DNA of 64,000 nt. Source: Occultella glacieicola. GTDB lineage: Bacteria > Actinomycetota > Actinomycetes > Actinomycetales > Beutenbergiaceae. The translations under genes were made by a program, and so were the position numbers. The stretch spans positions 124,001 to 188,000 of the forward strand of contig NZ_SMNA01000008.1 in NCBI RefSeq assembly GCF_004353825.1, given 5' to 3'. Each line of letters begins with the position of its first letter. Position 1 is the stretch's first letter. Positions 51,125 through 59,790 of the stretch are shown here, one piece after another. Below the pieces are notes generated by a model that ran no database searches, was not told the DNA's origin, and worked only from the letters and a program-made list of their open reading frames with translations.

Positions 51125-51705
51125 GGTTGTTCGCCGCGATCCGTCCGCCGGTGCCAGTGCTCGCGCAGCTCGGTGCGGCGACCACCGCGCTGCGGATCGG
51201 CGCCGGCTCGCCGCTGCGGTGGGTGCCGACCGAGCAGCAGCACGTCACCGTCGCGTTCTTCGGGGAGGTGCCCGGCGGCGCAGCCTCCGATCTCGAGGGG
51301 CCGCTGGCGCGGGTGGTGGCCGGCTTCGCGCCGCTGGAGCTGCGACTGCGCGGGGCGGGGGAGTTCGCGGGCCGCTCGCTCTGGGTGGGGGTCGGCGATG
51401 GTGGCACCGGCGGCCCGGGTACCGGCGACCTGCCGCGGTTGCTGGCGCTCATGGCCGCAGCCGACGGCCTGCCGTACGCGCAGGAGCGTGACCGCCGGCG
51501 GGCGCACCTGAGTGTGGCGCGTCGCTCACGCCGGGCCGCGGACGTCGATCTGCACGCCCTCGCCCGCGTGCTCTCGGTGTACTCCGGGCCGGCCTGGGTG
51601 GCCGAGGAGGTCGAGCTGGTGGCCTCCCAGCTCGGCGCGGGCCCCGGCGGCGGGCCGTTGCACGAGGTGATCGACAGGTTTCCGCTGCGCGGCTACGGCA
51701 CCTGA
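51121..51705 (+). CDS. thpR: RNA 2',3'-cyclic phosphodiesterase ThpR (2'-5' RNA ligase family)
   Basis: 194 aa from ATG 51121. 2H phosphoesterase fold with the two catalytic His motifs: QQHVTVAFFGEV and RRRAHLSVARR (H-x-T/S-x). Opens 2',3'-cyclic phosphate RNA ends; may also ligate 2'-5' ends. Upstream overlap with the secreted-protein gene; an ATP-dependent DNA ligase follows 38 bp later. Confidence 0.88.
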   Translation: MRLFAAIRPPVPVLAQLGAATTALRIGAGSPLRWVPTEQQHVTVAFFGEVPGGAASDLEGPLARVVAGFAPLELRLRGAGEFAGRSLWVGVGDGGTGGPGTGDLPRLLALMAAADGLPYAQERDRRRAHLSVARRSRRAADVDLHALARVLSVYSGPAWVAEEVELVASQLGAGPGGGPLHEVIDRFPLRGYGT

Positions 51706-51743
51706 CCCTCGCCGTCGGGCCCCGGTCACGGCAGACTGGGCGG

Positions 51744-52805
51744 ATGCGCCTGCCGATCGACCTGCCCGTCACCCCGATGCTCGCGAAGGCCGTCAAGGCG
51801 GTGCCCGCACCGGACGCCGTCGAGGGCGGCTACTCCTACGAACCGAAGTGGGACGGGTTCCGCGGCATCATCCTGCGCGACGGCGACGAGGTGGAGATCG
51901 CCTCCCGGGGCAGCAAGCCGCTGACGCGGTACTTCCCCGAACTCGTCGAAGCGGTCACGGCGCACCTGCCGTCCCGGTGCGCCGTGGACGGCGAGATCGT
52001 GGTCCGCTCGGGGGAGGCGGGCAGCCAGCGGTTGGACTGGGAGGCGCTCTCGCAGCGGATCCATCCCGCGGACTCGAGGGTGCGACGCCTGGCCGCGGAG
52101 ACGCCGTCGGAGTTCGTGGCGTTCGACCTGCTCGCGCTCGGCGACGACGATCTCATGGGCGAGGCGTTCTCGGTGCGGCGGGCACGCCTCGAGGCCATGT
52201 TCGACGCCGTGTCCCCGGGTGCGCCGATCCACCTCACCCGGGTCACCGGTGACGACGCGGTCGCGAACGACTGGTTCGAGCGGTTCGAGGGGGCGGGGCT
52301 CGACGGTGTCGTCGCCAAGCCGCTCGCGCAGCCGTACGCGCCCGGCAAGCGCACGATGCTCAAGATCAAGCACGCCCGCACGGCGGACGCGGTGCTCGTG
52401 GGCTACCGCGTGCACAAGAGCGGGCAGGGCGTCGGGTCGTTGCTGCTCGGCATGTACACCGAGGACGGGAGCCTGGTGAACGTCGGCGGCATCTCGGCGT
52501 TCACGAACGCCCGGCGCCTCGAACTCGTGGACGAACTGGACGAGCTCGTGGCGCGCGGTGACGACGGCGCGGCCGTGCGCGGCGAGACCGACCGGTCCCG
52601 GTTCAGCGCCAGCAAGGACGTCTCGTTCGTGCGGTTGCGTCCGGAACGGGTGGTCGAGGTCGCGTTCGACCAGCTGGAGGGGTGGCGGTTCCGGCACTCG
52701 GTGACCTTCCTGCGCTGGCGCCCGGACCGGGACCCGGAGTCCTGCCTGATCGACCAGGTGGACCGGGCGGTCGCCTACGACCTGGACGCCGTGCTGGCGA
52801 GGTAG
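51744..52805 (+). CDS. ligC: ATP-dependent DNA ligase LigC
   Basis: 353 aa. Adenylation domain: SYEPKWDGFRGIILRDGDEV with the nucleotidylated Lys35, AVDGEIVVRS, FVAFDLLALG, GLDGVVAKPLAQPYAPGKR and MLKIKH, then the OB-fold DRSRFSASKD. This matches the LigC group of actinobacteria used in repair beside LigD. A LigD-like polymerase lies 2 kb away on the other strand, with no Ku or LigD ligase module visible. Confidence 0.92.
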   Translation: MRLPIDLPVTPMLAKAVKAVPAPDAVEGGYSYEPKWDGFRGIILRDGDEVEIASRGSKPLTRYFPELVEAVTAHLPSRCAVDGEIVVRSGEAGSQRLDWEALSQRIHPADSRVRRLAAETPSEFVAFDLLALGDDDLMGEAFSVRRARLEAMFDAVSPGAPIHLTRVTGDDAVANDWFERFEGAGLDGVVAKPLAQPYAPGKRTMLKIKHARTADAVLVGYRVHKSGQGVGSLLLGMYTEDGSLVNVGGISAFTNARRLELVDELDELVARGDDGAAVRGETDRSRFSASKDVSFVRLRPERVVEVAFDQLEGWRFRHSVTFLRWRPDRDPESCLIDQVDRAVAYDLDAVLAR

Positions 52806-52810
52806 GCAGC

Positions 52811-53587
52811 GTGGCTGGCGGGCAGACGGACCTGGCTCTCGACGAGCACCTGAACGCGATCGCGGCGGGTGCCGACCGGATGCTCGCCGAGCATGCCCGG
52901 TCCGGTCCGGACGCCGGGGTGCCGACCTGCCCGGCGTGGACCGCGGACAAGCTCCTGGCGCACCAGGCGATGGTGCACCGGTGGGCGGCCGCGAACGTGC
53001 GCGGTGAGGGGTCCCGGCCCCCGATCACGCAGACCCGGATCCTCGCGGAGGTCCCGGACCTGCGCGGCTACCTGCGGGAGGGGGCCGAGGCCCTGGTCTC
53101 CGCGATCACCGGGGCCGACGACGACCTGAGGGCGATGACCTTCCTCGACGACGCGCCACCGCCGCGGCGGTTCTGGGCCCGGCGCCAGGCGCACGAGACC
53201 ACCATCCACGCCGTCGACGCGCTCGCGGCCGCCCTCGGCAGGGTGCCGACGGCCGCCGAGGCCGGCCTGCCCGTCGAGCTCGCCGCCGATGGCATCGACG
53301 AACTGCTGCGCGGGTTCGTCCCTCGGGGTACGAAGACGAGCCCGCTCTACGGAGGTGAGATGTTCGCCTTCGCCGTGCGGCCGTCGGACGCCGTCGCGAA
53401 CTGGACCGTCCGGGTCGGCGACGGTCCGCTGGTGACCACGCGAGGCGCCGCCGGTGAGGTCGACGCCGAGCTCACCGGCACCGCGGCGCAGTTGTACCTC
53501 GGACTCTGGAACCGTGGTGCGGAGATCGTCGAGTCCGGCGAGCGCGAGATCCTGCGCCGGTTCGCCGACGTGCGGGTGCGGTGGTGA
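52811..53587 (+). CDS. mycothiol-dependent maleylpyruvate isomerase-like (DinB-fold) protein
   Basis: 258 aa from GTG 52811, 5 nt after ligC. DinB-like helical domain with metal-site residues: PTCPAWTADKLLAHQAMVHR and RRQAHETTIHAVDA, then the C-terminal SCP2-like domain. TIGR03083-type proteins are often mycothiol-linked isomerases or transferases; substrate not known. Confidence 0.85.
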   Translation: MAGGQTDLALDEHLNAIAAGADRMLAEHARSGPDAGVPTCPAWTADKLLAHQAMVHRWAAANVRGEGSRPPITQTRILAEVPDLRGYLREGAEALVSAITGADDDLRAMTFLDDAPPPRRFWARRQAHETTIHAVDALAAALGRVPTAAEAGLPVELAADGIDELLRGFVPRGTKTSPLYGGEMFAFAVRPSDAVANWTVRVGDGPLVTTRGAAGEVDAELTGTAAQLYLGLWNRGAEIVESGEREILRRFADVRVRW

Positions 53588-53702
53588 ACGGGCCGTCCCG
53601 AACGGCGCGGTCCGGAGCGCCGGCGCCCGGACCTGTGGTGCGGTCGCGACGGTCGCGCTAGTGTGCGGCGCATCGCGGGTCACCGACGGCCTGCCGAGAC
53701 GA

Positions 53703-54197
53703 ATGCGGGGGCGTGGGATGTCGAGAGCGCGACGAGGCGTGGTGATGACCTTCCTGGTCGGGGTGCTGCTGGTGCTGGCCGGCTGTTCCGACGGTGCCGG
53801 CCCGACGACGGCGGTGCCCGGGGACTGTCTGGTCGAGGCGAGCGGTGCGGATGACATGAACGTCGTCGAGTGCGCCGACGCGGAGGCGAAGTGGTCGGTC
53901 CTCGCGGTTGCCGACACCACCGACGACACTGTGTGTGCCGACCAGCCGGACGGCGACATCTACCTGACGTTCGAGGACGAGGGGACGTCGGTGTGCCTGC
54001 GCCTGTTGGGCGCGGTGGGTGACTGCGCCTGGACGGACTTCTCGGGACTCGCCGACTGCGAGGAGGACTCCGGCTACCAGCTCGCCGCGATCCTCGAGGA
54101 CACCGACGACGAGTCCGGCTGCCCGGCCGAGACCGAGCAGGTGCGGGTCTACAGCGACCCGAGCGTGTACTGCTGGATCCGCTGGCCGGCCTCGTGA
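53703..54197 (+). CDS. lipoprotein, unknown function
   Basis: 164 aa from ATG 53703, or 159 aa from ATG 53718. Basic N-terminus (RGRGMSRARRGV), hydrophobic MTFLVGVLLVLAGC with lipobox LAGC. The mature part is acidic, with several Cys (CLVE, VVECADAEAKW, DDTVCADQPDGD, VCLRL, DCAWTDF) suggesting disulfides, as in actinobacterial LppU-type small lipoproteins. A TAGTGT hexamer at 53659-53664 may be its -10. Confidence 0.75.
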   Translation: MRGRGMSRARRGVVMTFLVGVLLVLAGCSDGAGPTTAVPGDCLVEASGADDMNVVECADAEAKWSVLAVADTTDDTVCADQPDGDIYLTFEDEGTSVCLRLLGAVGDCAWTDFSGLADCEEDSGYQLAAILEDTDDESGCPAETEQVRVYSDPSVYCWIRWPAS

Positions 54198-54220
54198 CCG
54201 GCAGTCCCTGATCGCCGACG

Positions 54221-54568
54221 GTGAATCGCTCCGCACTGTCCACGGCAGCCAGTTGCCGCCTGCTCACGACCGGGCGGCGGTCCGGGCGCCCCCATGTGGT
54301 CTCGGTGTGGTTCGTGCTCGCCGGGGACACGGTGTTCGTGCTGGCCCGAGGCCCCGGGACCGACTGGGTCCGCAACGTCCGTGCCGAACCGGTGGTCGAG
54401 GTCCGTCATCGGCGCACCGTGCTGCCCGGGCGCGCCCGCCTCGTGACCGACGAGGCGGAGAGTCGCCGGGCCCAGACCGCCTGGCAGGCCAAGTACGCCG
54501 GCCGGCTCGCGGACCTGCCCGCGTACTCGCCCGAGGCCACGGTGGTCGCGGTCGACCTCGATCACTGA
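54221..54568 (+). CDS. Ddn/DUF385-like F420-dependent oxidoreductase family protein
   Basis: 115 aa from GTG. Short split-barrel protein: RLLTTGRRSGRPHVVSVWFV, LARGPGTDWVRNVRAEPVV and TVLPGRARLVTDEAES. Family enzymes bind F420 or flavin and reduce or detoxify small molecules. About 20 nt after the lipoprotein stop. Substrate unknown. Confidence 0.8.
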   Translation: MNRSALSTAASCRLLTTGRRSGRPHVVSVWFVLAGDTVFVLARGPGTDWVRNVRAEPVVEVRHRRTVLPGRARLVTDEAESRRAQTAWQAKYAGRLADLPAYSPEATVVAVDLDH

Positions 54569-54604
54569 CCTCGATCAGCGGTCGCGATCACCGAGCCCGG
54601 CCGG

Positions 54605-55687
54605 TCACTGCTCGATCCGGTTGCCGTCGGAGTCCCAGTGCTCGGCGACCTTCTTGCTCGGCTGCACCCGAGGGGGCTCGCCGGGCTGCTTCGGGTAGTC
54701 CGGCGGCCAGTTCAGCTCGCCGCCGGGCAGCTCCTCCCAGAGCCGCAGCAGCGGCTCGATCGAGTAGGCCCGGTCGTCCATGTCGGCCCACGGGTCGCCG
54801 TCGGCGAGGTAGTCCGGCACGGTGGTCAGGTTGAAGTCGCGCGGGTCCCCGACCTCGGCGAGACCCGCCCAGGTCATCGGCGTGCTGACTGGGGCGCCCG
54901 GCCGGGCCCGCAGGCTCCAGGCGCTCGCGATCGTCCGGTCCCGCAGGTTCTGGTTGTAGTCCAGGAACAGCCGGGACCCGCGTTCCTCCTTCCACCAGGC
55001 CGTGGTGACCCCGCCGTCGCGCCGCTCCAGCTCGCGTCCGAGGCCGATCGCCGCATGCCGCACCTCGTCGAAGGTCCAGTTCGGTTGGATCCGCACGAAG
55101 ATGTGCACGCCACGGTTCCCACTGGTCTTGGGGTAGCCGCGCAGGCCGAGCTCCTCGAGCAACTCCCGGGTCACGTCGGCCACCCGCTGGGCGTCGGCGA
55201 AACCCGTGCCCGGCTGCGGGTCCAGATCCAGCCGGAGCTCGTCGGGGTGGTCGACGTCGGGCCGGCGCACCGGCCAGGGGTGGAACGTGAGCGCACCCAT
55301 GTGCCCGGCCCAGACCAGCGCGGCGGGCTCGGTCGGACAGAGCTCGTCCGCCGTCCGGCCGCTCGGGAACGCGATCCGCACCGTCTCCACGAAGTCCGGT
55401 GCGCCGCGGGGCAGCCGCTTCTGGTAGAAGCCGTCGGCATCCCGGTCCTGCGGGCCGACGGCCAGCCGCATGCCCTCGCGCCAGCCGTCGGGCCAGCGCT
55501 CCATGGCGGTCGGCCGCTCGCCGACGACCCGCATCAGCGCGTCACCGACCGCCGCGAAGTAGCGGCAGACCTCCAGCTTGGTGATCGCCGGGGTCGCAGA
55601 TGTCGCCTCATAGACGACCCGGTCCGGACTGGACACCCGCACCTCGCGCGTGCCGACCTCGACGGTGGCCGCTGGAGTCTTCGCCAT
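54605..55687 (-). CDS. LigD-type polymerase domain (non-homologous end-joining primase-polymerase)
   Basis: 360 aa, stand-alone archaeo-eukaryotic primase-fold polymerase (PolDom): LEVCRYFAAVGDALMRVVG, ELRLDLDPQPGTGFADAQRV (metal-binding DxD), PKTSGNRGVHIFVRI, and AWWKEERGSRLFLDYNQNLR. Fills gaps with preference for ribonucleotides in the family. No Ku, ligase or phosphoesterase part is fused. Likely pairs with a ligase such as LigC upstream. Confidence 0.9.
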   Translation of the reverse strand: MAKTPAATVEVGTREVRVSSPDRVVYEATSATPAITKLEVCRYFAAVGDALMRVVGERPTAMERWPDGWREGMRLAVGPQDRDADGFYQKRLPRGAPDFVETVRIAFPSGRTADELCPTEPAALVWAGHMGALTFHPWPVRRPDVDHPDELRLDLDPQPGTGFADAQRVADVTRELLEELGLRGYPKTSGNRGVHIFVRIQPNWTFDEVRHAAIGLGRELERRDGGVTTAWWKEERGSRLFLDYNQNLRDRTIASAWSLRARPGAPVSTPMTWAGLAEVGDPRDFNLTTVPDYLADGDPWADMDDRAYSIEPLLRLWEELPGGELNWPPDYPKQPGEPPRVQPSKKVAEHWDSDGNRIEQ

Positions 55688-55694
55688 GGCCGTC

Positions 55695-55700
55695 AGCCTA
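55695..55700 (-). promoter_or_regulatory. -10 hexamer TAGGCT for the polymerase gene
   Basis: TAGGCT on the minus strand, 7 nt before ATG 55687; it overlaps the end of the next upstream gene. Confidence 0.45.
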
Positions 55701-56816
55701 CGCGGACGCGCGCTCGCCGAGCCCGTACCGGTGCCCGGCGTAACCCCAGACGGCCAGGCCGAGCATCGGCCCCCAGAACCAGGCCGGGAAGATCAGTGCG
55801 CCCTGCAGGCCCATCATGAGCAGCAGCGGCACGGCGGCCCCGCACAGCATCAGGGCGACGAGCCCACCGGGGATGATCGCCGCGAGCGGGTGCACCGGCC
55901 GGTCGGTCGCGCCGGAGCCGCCGGGGAACCAGCGGGGCAGCCGCTCGCCCCAGCGGGCGATCAGCCCGAGGGTGAGCACGAAGCCGAACCAACCGGCCGC
56001 GCCGAGCATGAGGCCCTGGACGCGGACGCTCGGATCCAGCTCGGCCACCGGCCCGCCGAACTGCGGCCACGGGGTCAGCCAGGTCAACCGGATGACGGCG
56101 TACGGCAGTGGGCCGAGCGCGGCCAGCGCCGTGAACAGCACCCGGTGCCGCGTCACCCACGCCGTCGCGCGGCGGCCACGGCCGTCGGCGCGGGCATCCC
56201 GGATCAGCAGGGCACCCCAGGCCACCGCCGCGAGCAGGGGCAGCACCACGGACGCGATCGTCCACTGGATGCCCGGAAGCATGGGGGCCATCGTCTCGAC
56301 GTAGCCGGCCAGGGCTCCACGGATGACGATCCCACCGATGACGAGAGCCACGGCCACCACCAGCAGCATCGGTCGGGCGCCCCGGTAGGCACGGAAGGCG
56401 AGGATCCAGAGGGTGATCAGCACGAGCGGCAGCGCCCAGGCGACCACGTAGCCGAACGTACTGAGGGTGCCGGTGCCCTGGGCGAGGACGCCGAACACCA
56501 CCGCACTGACGGCGCCGACGGCAGTCGTGAGCGCGGCCGGGGACCGGCCGATCAGCCGGGAGCCGGCGGCGAGCACCCCGAGGCCACCGAGCGCCGCGAG
56601 CGTGGCCGTCATCGCGGTCGGCGACAGCAGGGCCGTGGCGAGCACGCCGTTGTCCGCCGTGTACTGGTTGATGCCGGGCCGGGCCAGGAACAGCAGACAC
56701 AGGGCGGTCACCGCCAGCGAACCGATGCCGGCCAGCAGGACCGGGATGCGGGATGCGGTCGGGACCCCCGCGGCGCGGGGATCGTGGTCGATCACGACCG
56801 GGGTTGTCCGGGGCAT
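55698..56816 (-). CDS. multi-pass membrane protein, unknown function
   Basis: 372 aa from ATG 56816 with GAGAGGAGGGGCACC upstream. About 9-10 hydrophobic segments (e.g. VLLAGIGSLAVTALCLLFLA, ALVALVLLLITLWIL-like, MLLVVAVALVIGGIVI) and short loops; no catalytic motif seen. Topology resembles unassigned actinobacterial transport or integral membrane proteins. Its 3' end converges on the polymerase gene's upstream region. Confidence 0.8.
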   Translation of the reverse strand: MPRTTPVVIDHDPRAAGVPTASRIPVLLAGIGSLAVTALCLLFLARPGINQYTADNGVLATALLSPTAMTATLAALGGLGVLAAGSRLIGRSPAALTTAVGAVSAVVFGVLAQGTGTLSTFGYVVAWALPLVLITLWILAFRAYRGARPMLLVVAVALVIGGIVIRGALAGYVETMAPMLPGIQWTIASVVLPLLAAVAWGALLIRDARADGRGRRATAWVTRHRVLFTALAALGPLPYAVIRLTWLTPWPQFGGPVAELDPSVRVQGLMLGAAGWFGFVLTLGLIARWGERLPRWFPGGSGATDRPVHPLAAIIPGGLVALMLCGAAVPLLLMMGLQGALIFPAWFWGPMLGLAVWGYAGHRYGLGERASA

Positions 56817-56918
56817 GGTGCCCCTCCTCTCGTAGCAGCGTGCTGCCACGATCGCGCCGACCACCCGGTGCGCGGCTCCCCCGAGTGGGGGAGCGGGCGT
56901 CCCGTAGGAGGGAGAACG

Positions 56919-56960
56919 CCGACGGCGGCGCTCACCTCGGGAGGTGAGCGCCGCCGTCGG
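56919..56960. terminator. perfect 20-bp stem hairpin between two minus-strand genes
   Basis: Arms 56919-56938 and 56941-56960 are exact complements around a 2-nt loop, one of the strongest hairpins in the window, just downstream of the second aminotransferase. A weak pyrimidine tract follows on the minus strand. Terminator is the best reading. Confidence 0.75.
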
Positions 56961-56980
56961 GCAGTGCGTGGACTGTCGGG

Positions 56981-58072
56981 CTAGAGGGAGGCGTACGCCT
57001 GCGCGAGGCGGGTGACGCCCTCGTCGATCTCGTCCGGGGTGACGCCGGAGTAGGCGATCCGGATCGAGTTCTTCGCGCCGTCGAGCAGGAAGTCGCTGCC
57101 CTTGACGATCGCCAGACCACGGGCAGCGGCCGCGTCGAACAGGGCGTCGCCGTCGGTGCCCTCGGGGAACTCCACCCAGAGGAAGTAGCCACCCTCGGGG
57201 TCCACGAACCTCGCGTCCGGGATCTGCGCGCGCAGCCCGTCGGCGAGCCGCGCGGCCCGCTCGGCGAGCGCCGTCTTCACGGTCGCGATGGAGGTCTCGA
57301 AGGACCCGCCGCGCACGAACTCGTTCACGATCGACTGGGCGACCATGTTCGGGGAGATGTAGGTGCCGGTGGCGAGCTTCGCGATCTTCGCGATCAGGTC
57401 CTCGTCGCCGACCAGGTAGCCGACCCGGATCCCCGGGCAGACGGTCTTGGAGAAGGAGGACGCGTAGACGACCTCGCCGGAGGTGGACAGCGAGAGCATC
57501 GTGGGCTGGGACTCGCCGGAGAACCGGAGCTCGACGTAGGGGTCGTCCTCGAAGATCGTGACGTCGTACTCCCGGGCGAGCGCCACCAGGGCGCGGCGCT
57601 TGTCCCCGGACAGGGAGTACCCGGCCGGGTTCTGGAAGTTCGGGATCAGGTGGGCCAGGCGCACGTCGGTGCCGCCGGCGAGCAGGTCGGCGAACGCGCG
57701 CACGTTGACGCCGTCCTCCTCCAGTTCGAGCGCGCGCAGGTCCGCCTGGCGGCCCTTCAGGGAGAGCAGGGTGCGGTCGTAGGACGGTCGCTCCACGACC
57801 ACCGTGTCACCGGCGGAGACGAGGGTCTCGAACAGGAACGCGTCCGCCTGCATGGAGCCGTTCGTGACCAGCACCTGGTTCTCGGACACGCCATGCCGCT
57901 CCGCGATCCAGGCGCGCAGCGGCTTGTAGCCGACCGAGGTGCCGTAGGCGAACGTGCCGGCCGGGTCCGTGGTGAACGCACGGTCGGCGGCGGCGCGCAG
58001 CCCCTCGGTGTCGATGATGTCGAGGGAGGGGGCGCCGCGGGCGAACGAGATGGGGGCGGGTTCGGTGGCCAT
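56981..58072 (-). CDS. PLP-dependent aminotransferase (2-aminoadipate/MocR-like catalytic domain)
   Basis: 363 aa. RGAPSLDIIDTEGLRAAADR, FAYGTSVGYKPLRAWIAERH, VTNGSMQADAFLFETL, LIPNFQNPAGYSLSGDKRRA, FEDDPYVELRFSGE and SSFSKTVCPGIRVGYLVG with the Schiff-base Lys. It lacks the GntR-type DNA-binding domain of full MocR regulators. Probably an amino-acid transaminase of the aromatic/2-aminoadipate type; substrate unknown. Confidence 0.87.
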   Translation of the reverse strand: MATEPAPISFARGAPSLDIIDTEGLRAAADRAFTTDPAGTFAYGTSVGYKPLRAWIAERHGVSENQVLVTNGSMQADAFLFETLVSAGDTVVVERPSYDRTLLSLKGRQADLRALELEEDGVNVRAFADLLAGGTDVRLAHLIPNFQNPAGYSLSGDKRRALVALAREYDVTIFEDDPYVELRFSGESQPTMLSLSTSGEVVYASSFSKTVCPGIRVGYLVGDEDLIAKIAKLATGTYISPNMVAQSIVNEFVRGGSFETSIATVKTALAERAARLADGLRAQIPDARFVDPEGGYFLWVEFPEGTDGDALFDAAAARGLAIVKGSDFLLDGAKNSIRIAYSGVTPDEIDEGVTRLAQAYASL

Positions 58073-58079
58073 GGCGACC

Positions 58080-58085
58080 AGCGTA
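58080..58085 (-). promoter_or_regulatory. -10 hexamer TACGCT for the aminotransferase
   Basis: TACGCT on the minus strand, 7 nt before ATG 58072. Confidence 0.5.
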
Positions 58086-58204
58086 GTTCCCGGGTGCCGG
58101 GCGTCGCCAAACCGTCTCGCAGCGCGGCCACGCGAGACTCGGCGAGTGCGTTCCGACCTCGCCGGGCGGGACAGCCGCGTCCTGTCAGTGCTCCAGCCCT
58201 CGAA

Positions 58205-58226
58205 TCAGTCGGGGCCCGCCGACTGA
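58205..58226 (-). terminator. hairpin downstream of dedA
   Basis: Arms TCAGTCGG (58205-58212) and CCGACTGA (58219-58226), 6-nt loop, 35 nt after the dedA stop on the minus strand. Its half-sites (GACTGA) repeat once more at 58241-58246. Confidence 0.45.
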
Positions 58227-58260
58227 CTCGGGGCGTACCCGACTGACAGTGGCGCGGGAC

Positions 58261-58983
58261 TCACCGCGGCCGGTCCTCGGCGGCGTCGTCGGTGTTCTCC
58301 TCGGTCGTGGTGGCCTCGTGGGCGAGCCGGGCACGTTTGCGCAGCCGGACGATGACGAACCACACGATCAGGCCCGCGATCGCGATGAGCACGAGGTTCG
58401 AGATGACCCCGCTCCAGCGCTCGAGCACCGGCTCGATGGCCGGGCCGAACGCGAAGCCCAGGCCGATCCAGATCGTGTTCCAGATCAGCGACCCGAGGAA
58501 TGTGTACAGCGAGAACTTCCACAGGGCCATCCGCTCGATCCCTGCGGGGATCGAGATGAACGAGCGGACCAGCGGTACGCACCGCCCGGTGAAGACCGCG
58601 ACCCCGCCCCAGCGGGAGAAGAACGCCTCGGCCTTGTCGAAGTCGGCCACCTCGACCAGCGGCATCTTCTCGAAGATCCAGCGGGTCCGGTTCCGGCCCA
58701 GCGCGGCGCCCAGGCCGTACCAGATCCAACCGCCGATCAAGCCGGCCAGCGTCGCCGCGAACAGGGCCCACCAGAAGTTCATCCGGCCCGCGTAGGCGAG
58801 GAAGCCGGCGCCGGGCAGGATCGCCTCGGAGGGGATCGGCGGGAAGAACGTCTCGATCAGCACCGCGAGCCCCACGCCGACCTCGCCCACGGTCGTCATC
58901 AACGAGAGCACCCACCCGATGAACCCCTCGTACTCGGCGGCGGGGTCGCCCGTCTGCATGGGGAGGTGGGCAAGCGCGCGCAT
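58261..58983 (-). CDS. DedA-family membrane protein
   Basis: 240 aa from ATG 58983 with CGAGGAGTTCC upstream. VTT/DedA features: ETFFPPIPSEAILPGAGFLA, GLIGGWIWYGLGAALGRN, KAEAFFSRWGGVAVFTGRCV, PLVRSFISIPAGIERMAL and FLGSLIWNTIWIGLGFAFGP, all in the usual order. DedA proteins flip lipid carriers or affect envelope charge. About 35 acidic residues form the C-terminal tail. Confidence 0.93.
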   Translation of the reverse strand: MRALAHLPMQTGDPAAEYEGFIGWVLSLMTTVGEVGVGLAVLIETFFPPIPSEAILPGAGFLAYAGRMNFWWALFAATLAGLIGGWIWYGLGAALGRNRTRWIFEKMPLVEVADFDKAEAFFSRWGGVAVFTGRCVPLVRSFISIPAGIERMALWKFSLYTFLGSLIWNTIWIGLGFAFGPAIEPVLERWSGVISNLVLIAIAGLIVWFVIVRLRKRARLAHEATTTEENTDDAAEDRPR

Positions 58984-59137
58984 GGAACTCCTCGGAGGAT
59001 CGGGCCGGCGATGTCAGCGCAGGTGCGGCGGTCGCCTTCGACCCAAGGTTCTCACGCCTGCTCGCGCTGCCACCTCCCACCACGGTCGTAGCATCCGTGG
59101 GACCGTGGGCGGACCCGGGCCGCCCGCACCCACTGGC

Positions 59138-59713
59138 CTACTGACCCACGCGTCCGTCGACCCGTTCCCGGATCAGGTCCGCATGGCCGCAGTGCCGGGA
59201 GTACTCCTCGATCATGTGGATCAGCACCTGACGTAGCGGGGTCTGCCCGTCCGCACCGATCCAGCCGAGGTCGTCGTGGGCGGCGACGAACGCCTCCGAG
59301 TTCGCGACCTCCGCGCGCCATGTGGCCCACGCCTCCTCGACCACGGCGGCGTCGGCGACCGCGCCGCTGAACTCGGTGTCGATGCCGTCGACCACGTAGG
59401 GCGCCGGTACCTCCTCCCCGGCGAGGATGCGACGGAACCAACTCCGCTCCACACCTGCGAGGTGGCGCACCAGTCCGAGCAGGGAGAGATCCGACGGCGG
59501 CACGGACGCCTTCGCGAGACCGGCCGGATCGAGCCCGGCGCACTTCAGCTCGAGGGTGAGCCGGTAGTCGCTCAGGAAGCCGAGCAGCATGGCCCGCTCG
59601 GTGTTCTCGAAGCCGCCGTCCTGGCGCGGATCCTCCTCCTCGGGCACGAACATGTCCCACCAGCCGAACCTGCGCTCCGGGAGCTCCTGACCGACCTCGT
59701 CGCGGGTGACCAT
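59138..59713 (-). CDS. DinB (DUF664) family protein
   Basis: 191 aa from ATG 59713. Four-helix DinB fold with metal-site pattern: LLGLVRHLAGVERSWFRRIL, GQTPLRQVLIHMIEEYSRHC, HADLIRER. Thiol-dependent transferase relatives use mycothiol or bacillithiol. Function unknown. Upstream gap of 77 bp to the VOC gene. Confidence 0.87.
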   Translation of the reverse strand: MVTRDEVGQELPERRFGWWDMFVPEEEDPRQDGGFENTERAMLLGFLSDYRLTLELKCAGLDPAGLAKASVPPSDLSLLGLVRHLAGVERSWFRRILAGEEVPAPYVVDGIDTEFSGAVADAAVVEEAWATWRAEVANSEAFVAAHDDLGWIGADGQTPLRQVLIHMIEEYSRHCGHADLIRERVDGRVGQ

Positions 59714-59790
59714 GCTCCGAGCCTGCCTCCGGCGGCCGGATGGGGCAAGGACAATTGGCGGCCGGGCGGGCGGCCGGGCGGGTGGATCGG

